A stretch of 61,011 bases of DNA from Clostridia bacterium (GTDB lineage Bacteria; Bacillota; Clostridia; Oscillospirales; CAG-272), in the NCBI GenBank assembly GCA_028720145.1, contig JAQYLJ010000052.1, positions 1 to 61,011 on the forward strand, given 5' to 3'. Below, in pieces: positions 43,048-51,124 of the stretch (the stretch's first letter is position 1; each line of letters begins with the position of its first letter). The translations under genes and the position numbers were made by a program. Under the pieces are notes generated by a model. It ran no database searches and had not been told where the DNA came from. It was given only the letters and a program-made list of their open reading frames with translations.

Positions 43048-44700
43048 ATGTATATCATCGCCGATGTTGAGTGGGTAGAGAATCAATCATATAAGAAGTG
43101 CCCCACGCAGCTGGCGGCGGTGCGTGTGGACGAGGAGTGGAATTTTGTGGACGAGTTCTCGTCCTATATTCGCCCGTTGGATTACACATTCCACAATTGT
43201 AACCATGTTGCCTATACGGGAGGAGATCCCTACAACTTTGTGAACGCGCCGGGTTGCTACAAGGTGTTTGAGGAGTTCAATCAATGGGTCGGTGAGGATA
43301 CGATCTGCTGGTGGTGGGATCAGTCCGCTTGTCTGCACGCCCAAATCAACAGAATCGTTTTGAAACAGAACACAACGAAACCGGCAATCATTTTGTGCGA
43401 CTATATACGAGGCTTTTTGGACGGTGAGGAGTATTCCAGAGGAAATGCGTATCAATTGGCAAGAGCCAGAAACATCGCCGTCCCGTGCGTCGAGCACAAT
43501 TCGCACAACGATGTCATCGCCATCATCAGTTTGCTGATAGGCATCTCATTCCCGCAGAAAGCACTCTTGAAACCGCCCGTTCAGCCCGCGCCGAGATATA
43601 ACAGTCCGATTTGTCGGATGCTGGAATACCAGTATGATGCCACAAATGACTTGCTCCACAAGAAAGGTTGCCCGCTGATTCCCGTAAGTGTCGATATGCT
43701 CGGTTACAGTACGCTCATGACACCGCTCCGAAAAGGGTACAGAGCTTGTGCCTGCGTGCGGGGAGAGATGCGTTCGGCAAGGCGCGAGAAGGTCATCGAT
43801 GTGCTCAAACGGGTGCCGTACACCTATCTCTATACCGAACACGGACAGGTGTTTCACAGTCGTGACTGCGGACTGCTACATAACGCGAGCCATGTTCTCG
43901 GCACCACCAAATACCGCACCGTTATTGCCAAAGGATTGCGCCCGTGCAAGGTATGCCGACCTACCGCCAAGTATGCGCGTGACCTTATGTCCGTTCGTAG
44001 GGTGGTGCCGTCGATTCCTTTACCCGCGAATGTTCCGACCCCGAAGACGACAAAGAGAAAGAAATCCAAATTGGCAACGCGAAATCTGACAACACCCGAG
44101 CGCGCCGCCATCACCCGGATGCAACAGTCGCAAAAGGAACGCTATTCGGGCGTCTTGGATACCGAGCTGACCGAGCAGGAAAAAAACGATTTCTATACGC
44201 TGACGCAACCGCGATTCGGCTTCTTTGCGGCGAAGGGCTATCGGAATTTTCATTTGAGAAACTGCGCCCGTTTGGTCGGAAAAGATCAAATTCTCGGCTT
44301 CGATACTTTCTCCCACGCGAGGCACGCGGGATTCACCCCCTGTAAGCAGTGTAAACCCACGGAGAAGCAGGATATCCTTGTGTCAATACCGATTGATAAC
44401 ATGGTGCGGGACGATGAAACGGTTGATGACTTGGAAGTGCTGTGTGAACAATTCGGATATGCATACAGCTATCATAAACGGGTATTTCAGTTATCCACCC
44501 CCGCGGGCAAGTGGAAAATTCATACGGGTTCTCGCCCGATCACCCTCGAACATATCAACCTCGTGAAATCCCCCGGATGCAAGAAATACCATCGCCAGCA
44601 TCGGATTTTTCTCTCGATGGTTGACGCCTTGCGCTATATTCACAGACACGATTCCACCCTGCTCGTCAGTGCCGAAAAAAGCAAGAAAGGCGCCTCTTAA
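43048..44700 (+). CDS. DEDD exonuclease-like protein with three Ada-like Cys motifs
   Basis: A 550-residue protein. Residues 1 to about 175 look like a DEDDh 3'-5' exonuclease fold: IIADVEWVEN (Asp6, Glu8) and the closing HNSHND (about 149-154). The rest has three spaced copies of a zinc-finger-like motif resembling the Ada metal-binding domain: a Cys followed some 30 residues later by CxC or PCxxCxP (about 206-240, 269-306 and 400-437; RPCKVCRP and TPCKQCKP in the last two). A fourth, weaker copy lies near 505-545. It follows the WYL regulator with AAGGAG 8 bases before ATG 43048. Nucleic-acid binding seems likely; its role is unknown. Confidence 0.7.
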   Translation: MYIIADVEWVENQSYKKCPTQLAAVRVDEEWNFVDEFSSYIRPLDYTFHNCNHVAYTGGDPYNFVNAPGCYKVFEEFNQWVGEDTICWWWDQSACLHAQINRIVLKQNTTKPAIILCDYIRGFLDGEEYSRGNAYQLARARNIAVPCVEHNSHNDVIAIISLLIGISFPQKALLKPPVQPAPRYNSPICRMLEYQYDATNDLLHKKGCPLIPVSVDMLGYSTLMTPLRKGYRACACVRGEMRSARREKVIDVLKRVPYTYLYTEHGQVFHSRDCGLLHNASHVLGTTKYRTVIAKGLRPCKVCRPTAKYARDLMSVRRVVPSIPLPANVPTPKTTKRKKSKLATRNLTTPERAAITRMQQSQKERYSGVLDTELTEQEKNDFYTLTQPRFGFFAAKGYRNFHLRNCARLVGKDQILGFDTFSHARHAGFTPCKQCKPTEKQDILVSIPIDNMVRDDETVDDLEVLCEQFGYAYSYHKRVFQLSTPAGKWKIHTGSRPITLEHINLVKSPGCKKYHRQHRIFLSMVDALRYIHRHDSTLLVSAEKSKKGAS

Positions 44701-44777
44701 TCGGTGAGAGAACCTTTTGGAAATGTAATCGATGTCATTCCCTTTGGTTCATCTTGTGAGTATTCCTCAAAAACAAC

Positions 44778-44846
44778 TCGCGCCCGACCTCCGCATGGCG
44801 GCTCCCGAAGGAGTACCTACACGCGGGAAGTCAGGCGCGATTTTTA
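44778..44846 (+). terminator. Possible branched terminator after the exonuclease-like gene
   Basis: TCGCGCC-C-GAC (44778-44788) pairs with GTC-A-GGCGCGA (44830-44840), one mismatch, then TTTTTA. The loop is long and itself folds. Nothing else is seen in 44701-44950. Confidence 0.5.
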
Positions 44847-44950
44847 TCCTAGCCGATTGCAGGGGGGCACAGGCGAACTTCATAATAGGCGTTTTCAAGC
44901 ACAAGTTTTCGCACGCAAATAGCCAAAAGGCATTCTCACACGTGGTTTTG

Positions 44951-45718
44951 TTACAGGGACGACAGCACCGAGCGGAGATACGCCGTCGGGGTGAGTCCCG
45001 TCTCTTTGCGGAACGCCGCATCGAAGTAGTAGACACTTCCGAACCCCGCCCGCTCGGCGATCTCCGCGATGGAGTATTCGCCTGTGAGGAGCAGTTCTTT
45101 GGCGCGGTTCAGTTTCAGGGTTTGTATGTACTTCGCGGGAGAGACCGAATAGAGACCGACGAAGAGTTTACGGAAATAGGAGGTGCTGACCCCCGAGAGC
45201 GCGGCGAGGGTGTCGTTGTCGGTTTCCCCGTCCGCGAAATGCGCTTCGATGTATTGGAGCGCAGGGCGCAGAATTGCCGCCTTGCTCCCGGGGAAATAGG
45301 TATCCTCGCTCACGGTCATGAGATGGAGCAATTTGTAGAATTTGCTCATCACCTCGTATTCGTACCCCGGGCGCTTGTAGGCGAGGATGCGCTCCATCTC
45401 CGAGAGGAGTTCGAGGAGGGGCGCGGAAGCCGAAATCTTACAGGATACGACCTCTGTCGGGAGCGGCTCCGCCGTCTCAAAGTCAATCATGCAGCACTCG
45501 CCCCGCTCGGCGAAATCAATCTCATAGGACGAGTTTTTCGGGAGCAATACACAGGTTTTCGGCGCCGAAATCACTTGTCTGTCCCCTTGTGTATAGACGG
45601 TTTTTCCCGCCAACTTAAAGGTGAGGGAATTGGTGATTCTTTTGTCCCGTCTGTCTTTTTTGAGAGCCACATTCGGGCGGTACACCGCCCGCACCCTCGT
45701 GGGTACAAATTGAAACAT
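44951..45718 (-). CDS. AraC-family transcriptional regulator
   Basis: A 255-residue regulator. An N-terminal cupin-like sensor (about 25-95; YTQGDRQVISAPKTCVLLPK) is joined to a C-terminal AraC double HTH (about 155-255; ALSGVSTSYFRKLFVGLYSV, then SIAEIAERAGFGSVYYFDAA). GGAGGG lies 7 bases before the ATG. No gene close enough to be its target is visible, since the neighbours are the exonuclease-like gene (convergent) and the NERD gene. Confidence 0.88.
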   Translation of the reverse strand: MFQFVPTRVRAVYRPNVALKKDRRDKRITNSLTFKLAGKTVYTQGDRQVISAPKTCVLLPKNSSYEIDFAERGECCMIDFETAEPLPTEVVSCKISASAPLLELLSEMERILAYKRPGYEYEVMSKFYKLLHLMTVSEDTYFPGSKAAILRPALQYIEAHFADGETDNDTLAALSGVSTSYFRKLFVGLYSVSPAKYIQTLKLNRAKELLLTGEYSIAEIAERAGFGSVYYFDAAFRKETGLTPTAYLRSVLSSL

Positions 45719-45956
45719 GGAGAACCCTCCGTTTCATGTATTTGATACTAGTCTAACCGATTTTTTGTGCTTTGTAAAGTACCATAATTCAGTTTTCTGC
45801 TTTGCGGGAAATCAAACAAAACACTTTTTTGGATTTTTGTTAAGTACTTGCCGAATTTTTGCAAGAACCAGTACGCTGCTTTCGTCTCACAAAACTCTTG
45901 TATTGATTGCAAAATCCACGGAGAATATTCCGTATCACGGAAACTGATTTCATATG

Positions 45957-45987
45957 AAAAAGCACTTGCAGACGCAAGTGCTTTTTT
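45957..45987 (-). terminator. Bidirectional terminator next to the NERD gene
   Basis: Stem AGCACTTGC (45961-45969) with GCAAGTGCT (45974-45982), flanked by A- and T-runs so it can act on either strand. It is the only element seen in 45719-46003, which is AT-rich. Confidence 0.75.
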
Positions 45988-46003
45988 GAGAAAATGAAAT
46001 GTA

Positions 46004-46747
46004 TCAATATTTTTTTGTAAATTTGCATTGGGGATAGTTTGAGCAACCGTAGAATTGACCGTTTTTTCCGTTTCGTAAAACAAGTTTTCCGCCGCATCTC
46101 GGGCAGATTCCTTCTTGCAGTTGCTCTTGCATTTTATGAATGTTCTCTACATGATCTTTTATGTTAATAGATGTGTTGTTTTTCAAGTCTATAAGCAGAT
46201 TATAATAGCGTTCCATTTGTTCAACAGTTAATGAAACATCTGTAATTCGAGACTTGATAGACGCTAATTTATCAATAGAGTAAACATTGTTTGCGGCTAC
46301 ATGAGATATATCGGCACGCGATAAAAACACCACAATATTTTGAAGTGCGTTGTATTCGTTCAAAAACTTTGACAGATGATAAATATGAGTTGCATTTTGC
46401 TTAATGGGATTATAAAACTTGTTTTTCTTCTTGCCGTAGGAAAGAACTTGCGTCCACTCTTGCTGGTTTTCATTTCCATAAATATAACCCGCATAGTTTT
46501 TGGTTTCAATAACCCAAATCCCGTGTTGATTGATATAAATATGGTCGATTTGACAAGACTGTCCCGAATTGGTACAGAACAACAAATCATTGATTACATA
46601 TTGTACACCTTCAATCGTGTCACCTAATACACGAGCAATTCGTTTTTCCCCATATTTCCCCTTTTCTTTTGGCGAATACAGTTTGTAAAAAATAATTGCA
46701 GTGATAATGATAGCTATTATGAAAAAAGTAACGATGGCAATTAACAT
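46004..46747 (-). CDS. NERD-domain protein with topoisomerase-type C4 zinc finger
   Basis: A 247-residue membrane-anchored protein. An N-terminal transmembrane helix (1-22) is followed by a NERD nuclease-related domain (about 33-145; SCQIDHIYINQHGIWVIETK, with the Asp and the ExK of the restriction-nuclease-like core) and a C-terminal C4 finger (about 212-245; CPRCGGKLVLRNGKNGQFYG, then CSNYPQC) as in topoisomerase I. Such proteins are thought to process DNA, but the role is not established. The gene is clearly more AT-rich than its surroundings, a sign of recent transfer. AAGGAG precedes the ATG. Confidence 0.85.
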   Translation of the reverse strand: MLIAIVTFFIIAIIITAIIFYKLYSPKEKGKYGEKRIARVLGDTIEGVQYVINDLLFCTNSGQSCQIDHIYINQHGIWVIETKNYAGYIYGNENQQEWTQVLSYGKKKNKFYNPIKQNATHIYHLSKFLNEYNALQNIVVFLSRADISHVAANNVYSIDKLASIKSRITDVSLTVEQMERYYNLLIDLKNNTSINIKDHVENIHKMQEQLQEGICPRCGGKLVLRNGKNGQFYGCSNYPQCKFTKKY

Positions 46748-46980
46748 TTGAAATCTCCTTGGTTCAAAAATCCTGTCTGTTTGATCAAAAAGCTAAATGA
46801 TTACGGTTGAAATCAAGTATGGTGTTCTTCATAAAGATGCGTTAACACATTGTTCCCAAATACGGAAATCTATCCTATACGATATCACCACGGCATAATT
46901 CTCAATGAGCCGTAAGATTTTGTAATTTATGTTATAATTCTAATCAAAAATAGACGGTTTGTAAACCCCGCAAAAGAAAA

Positions 46981-47009
46981 AAGCCGCAATCGTTCGTTGC
47001 GGCTTTTGT
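46981..47009 (+). terminator. Orphan terminator hairpin
   Basis: AAGCCGCAA (46981-46989) pairs with TTGCGGCTT (46997-47005), then TTG; no coding gene reads into it on the plus strand. It could end a short transcript starting near 46940, where a TATAAT-like box occurs. Confidence 0.55.
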
Positions 47010-47179
47010 ATTTCACAAGTTTTAAGGTCACTGTGTCGCGTTGGGGGCTCTAAAATACCAAGACGACTCCGAATATCCTTTCATCATTTGCCTATGTCGC
47101 TTCACTATGGTAGAGGAACTCTTCCTATTTTTCGCGTGGGATATGATACCACTTGGCAAGTATGGTTGTATTTGTCCGC

Positions 47180-47435
47180 CGTCCGCGGGGGATACAATTC
47201 CGCACCGCGTAGCGTGCGGCACAGAATCGCTCGGCGAGCCGAGCGTATGGAATCCGCCGTCAGGCGGCATGGAATCCGCACAGCGTGCGGTATGTTATCC
47301 GCGCGTTGCACGGAATGTTTTCCATTCGACGAAGGTCATCCGCCCACTTTGCGGGCGATGCCATGCCCGACTTCGTCGGGATTCCATCCGCGCAGCGACG
47401 CGATGCCATACCCATTCGGCTTCGTCGAATGGGAT
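47180..47435. repeat. Cluster of short perfect hairpins
   Basis: About ten small palindromes follow one another, each with a 4-9 bp GC-rich stem: for example CCGCC-GT-CAGGCGG (near 47261), CCGCACAGCGTGCGG (near 47277), CCGCCC/GGGCG (near 47341), CCCGACTTCGTCGGG (near 47368) and CCCATTCG/CGAATGGG (near 47411). They are linked by similar short words (GGAATCCG, GATGCCAT). No gene is present. They lie directly downstream of tRNA-Tyr (minus strand). Confidence 0.7.
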
Positions 47436-47437
47436 AG

Positions 47438-47466
47438 AAAAAACGCAGTCCGTGACTGCGTTTTTT
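47438..47466 (-). terminator. Terminator of tRNA-Tyr
   Basis: A 13-bp stem (47438-47450 with 47454-47466) including the A/T runs, just 3' of the tRNA on the minus strand. Confidence 0.9.
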
Positions 47467-47467
47467 C

Positions 47468-47552
47468 TGGTGGGGGAAGCTGGATTCGAACCAGCGAAGT
47501 CATGGACAACAGATTTACAGTCTGCCCCCTTTGGCCGCTCGGGAATTCCCCC
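47468..47552 (-). tRNA. tRNA-Tyr (anticodon GTA)
   Basis: An 85-nt tRNA including an encoded CCA. Acceptor stem GGGGGAA pairs with TTCCCCC; anticodon stem CAGA with TCTG flanks loop CTGTAAA, giving anticodon GTA. The T arm is GCTGGTTCGAATCCAGC. The long variable arm (TTGTCCATGACTTC region) is the bacterial tRNA-Tyr class II feature. Confidence 0.96.
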
Positions 47553-47573
47553 ATATCTTTGGCTGTCTTCACG

Positions 47574-47602
47574 AGTATACCATAAAGATTTGCTTTTGTC
47601 AA
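47574..47602 (-). promoter_or_regulatory. Promoter of tRNA-Tyr
   Basis: Minus-strand TTGACA (47597-47602) and TATACT (47574-47579), 17-base spacer. Nothing else is seen in 47603-47850. Confidence 0.88.
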
Positions 47603-47853
47603 CGGTTTTGATAAAAAAAGCGTTTGCGGTTTTATTGCGCCGATTCGGGCGCGCGGAGATACGCGGAGAAACGCCCTTTCGCGGGAGGAAAGCACACTGG
47701 ATTTACAGGCGCGAAAACCGCTTGTGCTGCCTGCATGGCGCGTACTGCACCCGTGAAAAGTGCATTTGCCACGCTCGCACGGCACCCATTCGGCTAAATT
47801 TCGACCGTCAATACGATGAAAACATAAAACACCGAAAATCTCGCGCTTTTCTG

Positions 47854-47882
47854 TTGACAAACTCCGCCGGGCGTGGTAAGAT
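47854..47882 (+). promoter_or_regulatory. Promoter of the XRE regulator unit
   Basis: TTGACA (47854-47859) and TAAGAT (47877-47882), 17-base spacer. Confidence 0.85.
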
Positions 47883-47920
47883 AATCGCAAAGTAAACTTT
47901 CCAAGGAAAGGGCGTTTTCC

Positions 47921-48700
47921 ATGAAAAACCGCGTAGAAGAATTAAGACGGCAGTACGGTATCAAACAGGAGGCGTTCGCCCACGAGATGGGGGTCTCCCG
48001 CCAGTCGATCGGCTCGATTGAAAACGGGCGGTATAATCCGTCCATCCAGCTCGCCATCCGCATCGCGCGGTATTTCGGACTCGCGGTCGAAGATGTCTTT
48101 CTCATGGACGGCGCACCCGCGTGGCTGACGGTGGAGATGCTCTCCAAAATGCCCGCCGACTCGCTCCTCGCCAAGAATCGGGAGCATAACCTCTCGATCA
48201 CTCTGCCCGAGGGACCCATCACGGGGCAGGGAAATCGGTTCCCGTCCCAGTTCTCTTACTCCACTTTCATGACGGCGTTCAACGGTGCGGAGCCGGTCGC
48301 CGTCTATAATGCGCTGACCCTCACGGGGAGACCCGTGCCGTTCGCCGATATTCTCACCGAATTTGAGGGGAACGGACTGCCGCTCCTCGACGGCTACGCG
48401 GGGACCGATCCGCGCGAGCTCGGGCGGTACTTCGAGGCGCATGAAATCCCGTTCCGTACCTTCACCTTGCAGAGTGAGTTCAATGCCGCGGTTTCCGAGG
48501 GGAGCGTCTTCGTCATTTCTCATTGGAATGACCGTTTCTTCCGTGAACTCAAAGGGATGCGGACGGTCGCAGGGGTGTTCAAAAACGGCGCATGGACGCT
48601 GTATAACACCCACACCGACGACACCGAACCCCGCACCTATCGCACCCTCGCCGAGGCGCTCCGCGGAAAGAAGTTCTTTCTCGGGTATCTCTTCGTATGA
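47921..48700 (+). CDS. XRE-family regulator with C39-peptidase-like C-terminal domain
   Basis: A 259-residue protein. An N-terminal XRE helix-turn-helix (about 2-60; QEAFAHEMGVSRQSIGSIEN) is joined to a C-terminal domain (about 100-259) whose order of elements (helix after FNGAEPVAVYNAL, strand VFVISHWN, strand WTLYNTH) recalls papain-like C39 peptidases. The expected catalytic Cys at the start of the helix is not present (Asn/Gly instead), so it may be an inactive, peptide-binding relative. This domain call is tentative. It overlaps the next gene by ATGA and has its own promoter. Confidence 0.75.
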   Translation: MKNRVEELRRQYGIKQEAFAHEMGVSRQSIGSIENGRYNPSIQLAIRIARYFGLAVEDVFLMDGAPAWLTVEMLSKMPADSLLAKNREHNLSITLPEGPITGQGNRFPSQFSYSTFMTAFNGAEPVAVYNALTLTGRPVPFADILTEFEGNGLPLLDGYAGTDPRELGRYFEAHEIPFRTFTLQSEFNAAVSEGSVFVISHWNDRFFRELKGMRTVAGVFKNGAWTLYNTHTDDTEPRTYRTLAEALRGKKFFLGYLFV

Positions 48701-49377
48701 GACTGTTTCTGATTCGGCACGGGAAACCCGATTACGGGAAAGACTGCCTTCTCCCCGAGGGGCAAAAACAGGCGGAGATGCTCGCAGAGAAACTCGCGGG
48801 GCAGCCGTTCGATGCCATCTATTCCTCGACTTGCGGCAGAGCCTACGAAACCGCGCTCCCGACAGCGGAAAGCCACGGGCTTTCGGTGACGAAACTCGCC
48901 TTTATGCGTGAAATCGGATGGGGCACCCCCACGGCACCCTATTCATCGGATTATCACCCGTGGGAACGGGCGGACGCATGGGCGGCAGAGGGGAAAGACC
49001 TCTTGACCTTCGACGCATATCATACCCCCTATTGGCAGGGGACTCTCCTCGAAGAATCCTATCGCACCGTGTCGGAGGGTTTTGACGCTTGGTTCTCCGA
49101 GTTCGGCTTTGTGCGCGAGGGGATCGGCTACCGCGTGACCCATACGCCACCCGAGAATATCGCGCTCTTTGCACACGGCGGCTCGGGCACCTGCCTGCTG
49201 TCCCACCTGACCGGCATCCCGCTCTACTATCTGTTCCATACCGTGAAACCCTCGTTTACGGGAATCACCGTGATTGAGTTCGACAGCACCCCGGGCGTAT
49301 TCACCACCCCGATCTTGCGTGTTTTGAACGATGCCTCCCATCTCCCCCTCGACCCGCCGCCCTCATATAGCCATTGA
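48697..49377 (+). CDS. Histidine phosphatase family protein
   Basis: A 226-residue phosphoglycerate-mutase-like phosphatase. The catalytic motif is RHG (7-9, LIRHGKPDYG), with the second His in LFAHGGSGTC (about 152-161) and the phosphate-pocket Arg in STCGRAYETA (about 45-54). Members remove phosphate from small metabolites or proteins. The ATGA overlap with the XRE gene shows translational coupling. No substrate can be assigned. Confidence 0.88.
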   Translation: MRLFLIRHGKPDYGKDCLLPEGQKQAEMLAEKLAGQPFDAIYSSTCGRAYETALPTAESHGLSVTKLAFMREIGWGTPTAPYSSDYHPWERADAWAAEGKDLLTFDAYHTPYWQGTLLEESYRTVSEGFDAWFSEFGFVREGIGYRVTHTPPENIALFAHGGSGTCLLSHLTGIPLYYLFHTVKPSFTGITVIEFDSTPGVFTTPILRVLNDASHLPLDPPPSYSH

Positions 49378-49485
49378 CGACGCGAAAACGGTCGGAAAAC
49401 GAAAGCACAAACGGATGCGGGAACGGAAAGGAAACATTCCTTTTCTGCCGTCTGCCGAAAAAATGATAAATCCCAAGAAAACAGG

Positions 49486-49519
49486 TGCCTCCGACGAAAA
49501 TCGGAGGCATTTTCTCATT
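49486..49519 (+). terminator. Terminator after the histidine phosphatase gene
   Basis: A 9-bp stem (49486-49494 with 49501-49509), then TTTCTCATTTT. Confidence 0.85.
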
Positions 49520-49590
49520 TTGGTAAGAGACGGGATAAGCGATAGATTACACGGTCTTATTCGGAAATGTCAAGCACGCCTTCCGTTACT

Positions 49591-49686
49591 TTATCGTCCC
49601 GTTTTTCCTCTTTTCCATTTCGCCCGCAGGGCGTTCAGAATCGCGCGGTGATGTTCACGCAGATAGTGATAGAATTGCCACCACAT
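49591..49686 (-). CDS. 31-residue basic peptide after tepA
   Basis: A tiny open frame (96 bases) beginning ATG at 49686, four bases past the tepA-like stop. A very good ribosome site (GGAAGGAG, 6 bases before the ATG) sits at the end of that gene. The product starts MWWQFYHYLREHHRAIL and is rich in Trp, Tyr, His and Arg/Lys, with no membrane segment. B. subtilis also has a small gene after tepA, but I cannot show homology. The strong ribosome site is the main support. Confidence 0.5.
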   Translation of the reverse strand: MWWQFYHYLREHHRAILNALRAKWKRGKTGR

Positions 49687-49689
49687 GAC

Positions 49690-50406
49690 TCACTCCTTCC
49701 CGTAGCACGCTTCCCGCAGGAGGGAGAGCGCGTCCGAGATGCCCCCGATGCGGTCAATCAGACCGCACCCCACCGCCGTCTCTCCGTCGATGACCGAGCC
49801 GATGTCGTTCGTCAGGTCTTCGGTCGAGAGCATCATGCGGTTGAGTTCTTCTTCCGAAACCCGCGAGTGCCCCGTGACGAATTTTACGATGCGTTTCTGC
49901 ATATCCGAGAGATAGTGATAGGTCTGCGGCGCGTGGATGACCGTCCCGCTCGTCCGCACAGGATGAATGGTCATGGTCGCGGACGGGACGATCACCGAGG
50001 TCTTCGCCGACACCGCGAGCGGGACGCCGATGGAGTGCCCGCCCCCGAGGACGAGGGAGACGGTCGGTTTTGTCATGGAGGCGATCAGTTCTGCGATGGC
50101 GAGCCCCGCCTCTACATCGCCTCCCATGGTGTTGAGGATGAGGAGCACCCCGTCCACCTTCTCGGATTCTTCGAGCGCGACGAGCAGGGGGAGCAGGTGC
50201 TCGTACTTGGTGGTTTTTTGGGTGTTGTCGAGGACATAGTGCCCCTCGATTTGCCCGATGATGGTCAGACAATAGAATCGGTCGTGGCGGTTCCCCGTGT
50301 AACTGCTTCCCGTCTCAATCAGACGGTCCATCGCGTCTTCGGGGGAGTCGTGAGTCCCCGTCAGACCGCTTTCTTTGATTTCGTCCGTTTCCGTCGCCTT
50401 GCCCAC
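49690..50406 (-). CDS. tepA: ClpP-family serine protease, TepA/YmfB-like
   Basis: A 238-residue ClpP-fold protein of the TepA (translocation-enhancing) group. The catalytic Ser is in LGGGHSIGVP (about 118-127), the His in TMTIHPVRTSG (about 140-150) and the acidic partner follows around DIGSVIDG. Catalytic-fold landmarks NTMGGDVEAGLAIAE match. TepA-type proteins lack the ClpX contacts of true ClpP and are linked to secretion or sporulation. The start is a GTG with a moderate GAGAGG site; Met26 is an alternative. A 31-codon frame follows directly. Confidence 0.85.
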   Translation of the reverse strand: MGKATETDEIKESGLTGTHDSPEDAMDRLIETGSSYTGNRHDRFYCLTIIGQIEGHYVLDNTQKTTKYEHLLPLLVALEESEKVDGVLLILNTMGGDVEAGLAIAELIASMTKPTVSLVLGGGHSIGVPLAVSAKTSVIVPSATMTIHPVRTSGTVIHAPQTYHYLSDMQKRIVKFVTGHSRVSEEELNRMMLSTEDLTNDIGSVIDGETAVGCGLIDRIGGISDALSLLREACYGKE

Positions 50407-50536
50407 TTTTCCGAAACCTCTCTTCTTTTTTTCTTATTTTTTGTCAAAGTTTTTCTCACTATAACATTTACTTTTTTCCTTTTCTGTGTTAGAATGGTTG
50501 ACGGCAAAAATGAAATTTGAAAAAGGAGTTTTTCAG

Positions 50537-51100
50537 ATGGCAAAGTTTATCGTGGAAACTTCGGCACGGCATATCCACCTGACCCAAAAGGATTTGGATA
50601 CGCTGTACGGCGAAGAGAACTATCAGCTGCATCCCAAGAAGAACCTGAGCCAGCCCGGTCAGTTCGCGTGTGAAGAGAAACTGACGGTGGTCGGACCCAA
50701 GGGAGAAATCAAGGCGTCCATCCTCGGTCCCGTCCGCCCCGAGTCGCAGGTGGAACTTTCGCTCACCGACGCGCGCGCAATCGGCGTGGTCGCCCCCATC
50801 CGCGAGAGCGGAGATGTCAAGGGGAGCGGCGCTTGCAAATTGGTCGGACCCGCAGGCGAGGTCGAACTCGCGGAGGGTGTCATCGCCGCGAAACGCCATG
50901 TCCACATGACCCCCGCGGATGCCGAGATTTTCGGCGTGAAGGATAAACAGATCGTGAAAGTCAAGGTCAACGGCTCCCGTCCCCTGATTTTCGACGATGT
51001 CGTCGTCCGCGTCAGCCCCAAATATGCCCTTGCCATGCACATCGACACCGATGAATCGAATGCGGCGTACGGTGTGACCGAGGGCGAAATCGTAGAGTAA
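50537..51100 (+). CDS. pduL: Phosphate propanoyltransferase / phosphotransacylase PduL
   Basis: A 187-residue PduL-type phosphotransacylase, exchanging CoA and phosphate on short acyl groups (acyl-CoA + Pi = acyl-phosphate + CoA). The two zinc-binding HxH elements are visible: ARHIHLT (His12, His14) and AKRHVHMT (about 120-127). There is no microcompartment-targeting extension and no pdu or eut genes nearby, so it is likely the housekeeping phosphotransacylase for acetate or butyrate production. GGAG lies upstream of ATG 50537. It opens an operon with a NifU-like and a GGGtGRT gene. Confidence 0.92.
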   Translation: MAKFIVETSARHIHLTQKDLDTLYGEENYQLHPKKNLSQPGQFACEEKLTVVGPKGEIKASILGPVRPESQVELSLTDARAIGVVAPIRESGDVKGSGACKLVGPAGEVELAEGVIAAKRHVHMTPADAEIFGVKDKQIVKVKVNGSRPLIFDDVVVRVSPKYALAMHIDTDESNAAYGVTEGEIVE

Positions 51101-51124
51101 TTTTTTAGAAGGAGAATACATACC

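Noticed and set aside
43048..44700. The Ada-like motifs as a true Ada DNA-repair protein
   Set aside because: There is no AraC HTH and no methyltransferase PCHRV motif; only the Cys-motif spacing is similar.
47180..47435. The hairpin cluster as a CRISPR array
   Set aside because: Units differ in sequence and length, spacers are not constant and no cas genes are present.
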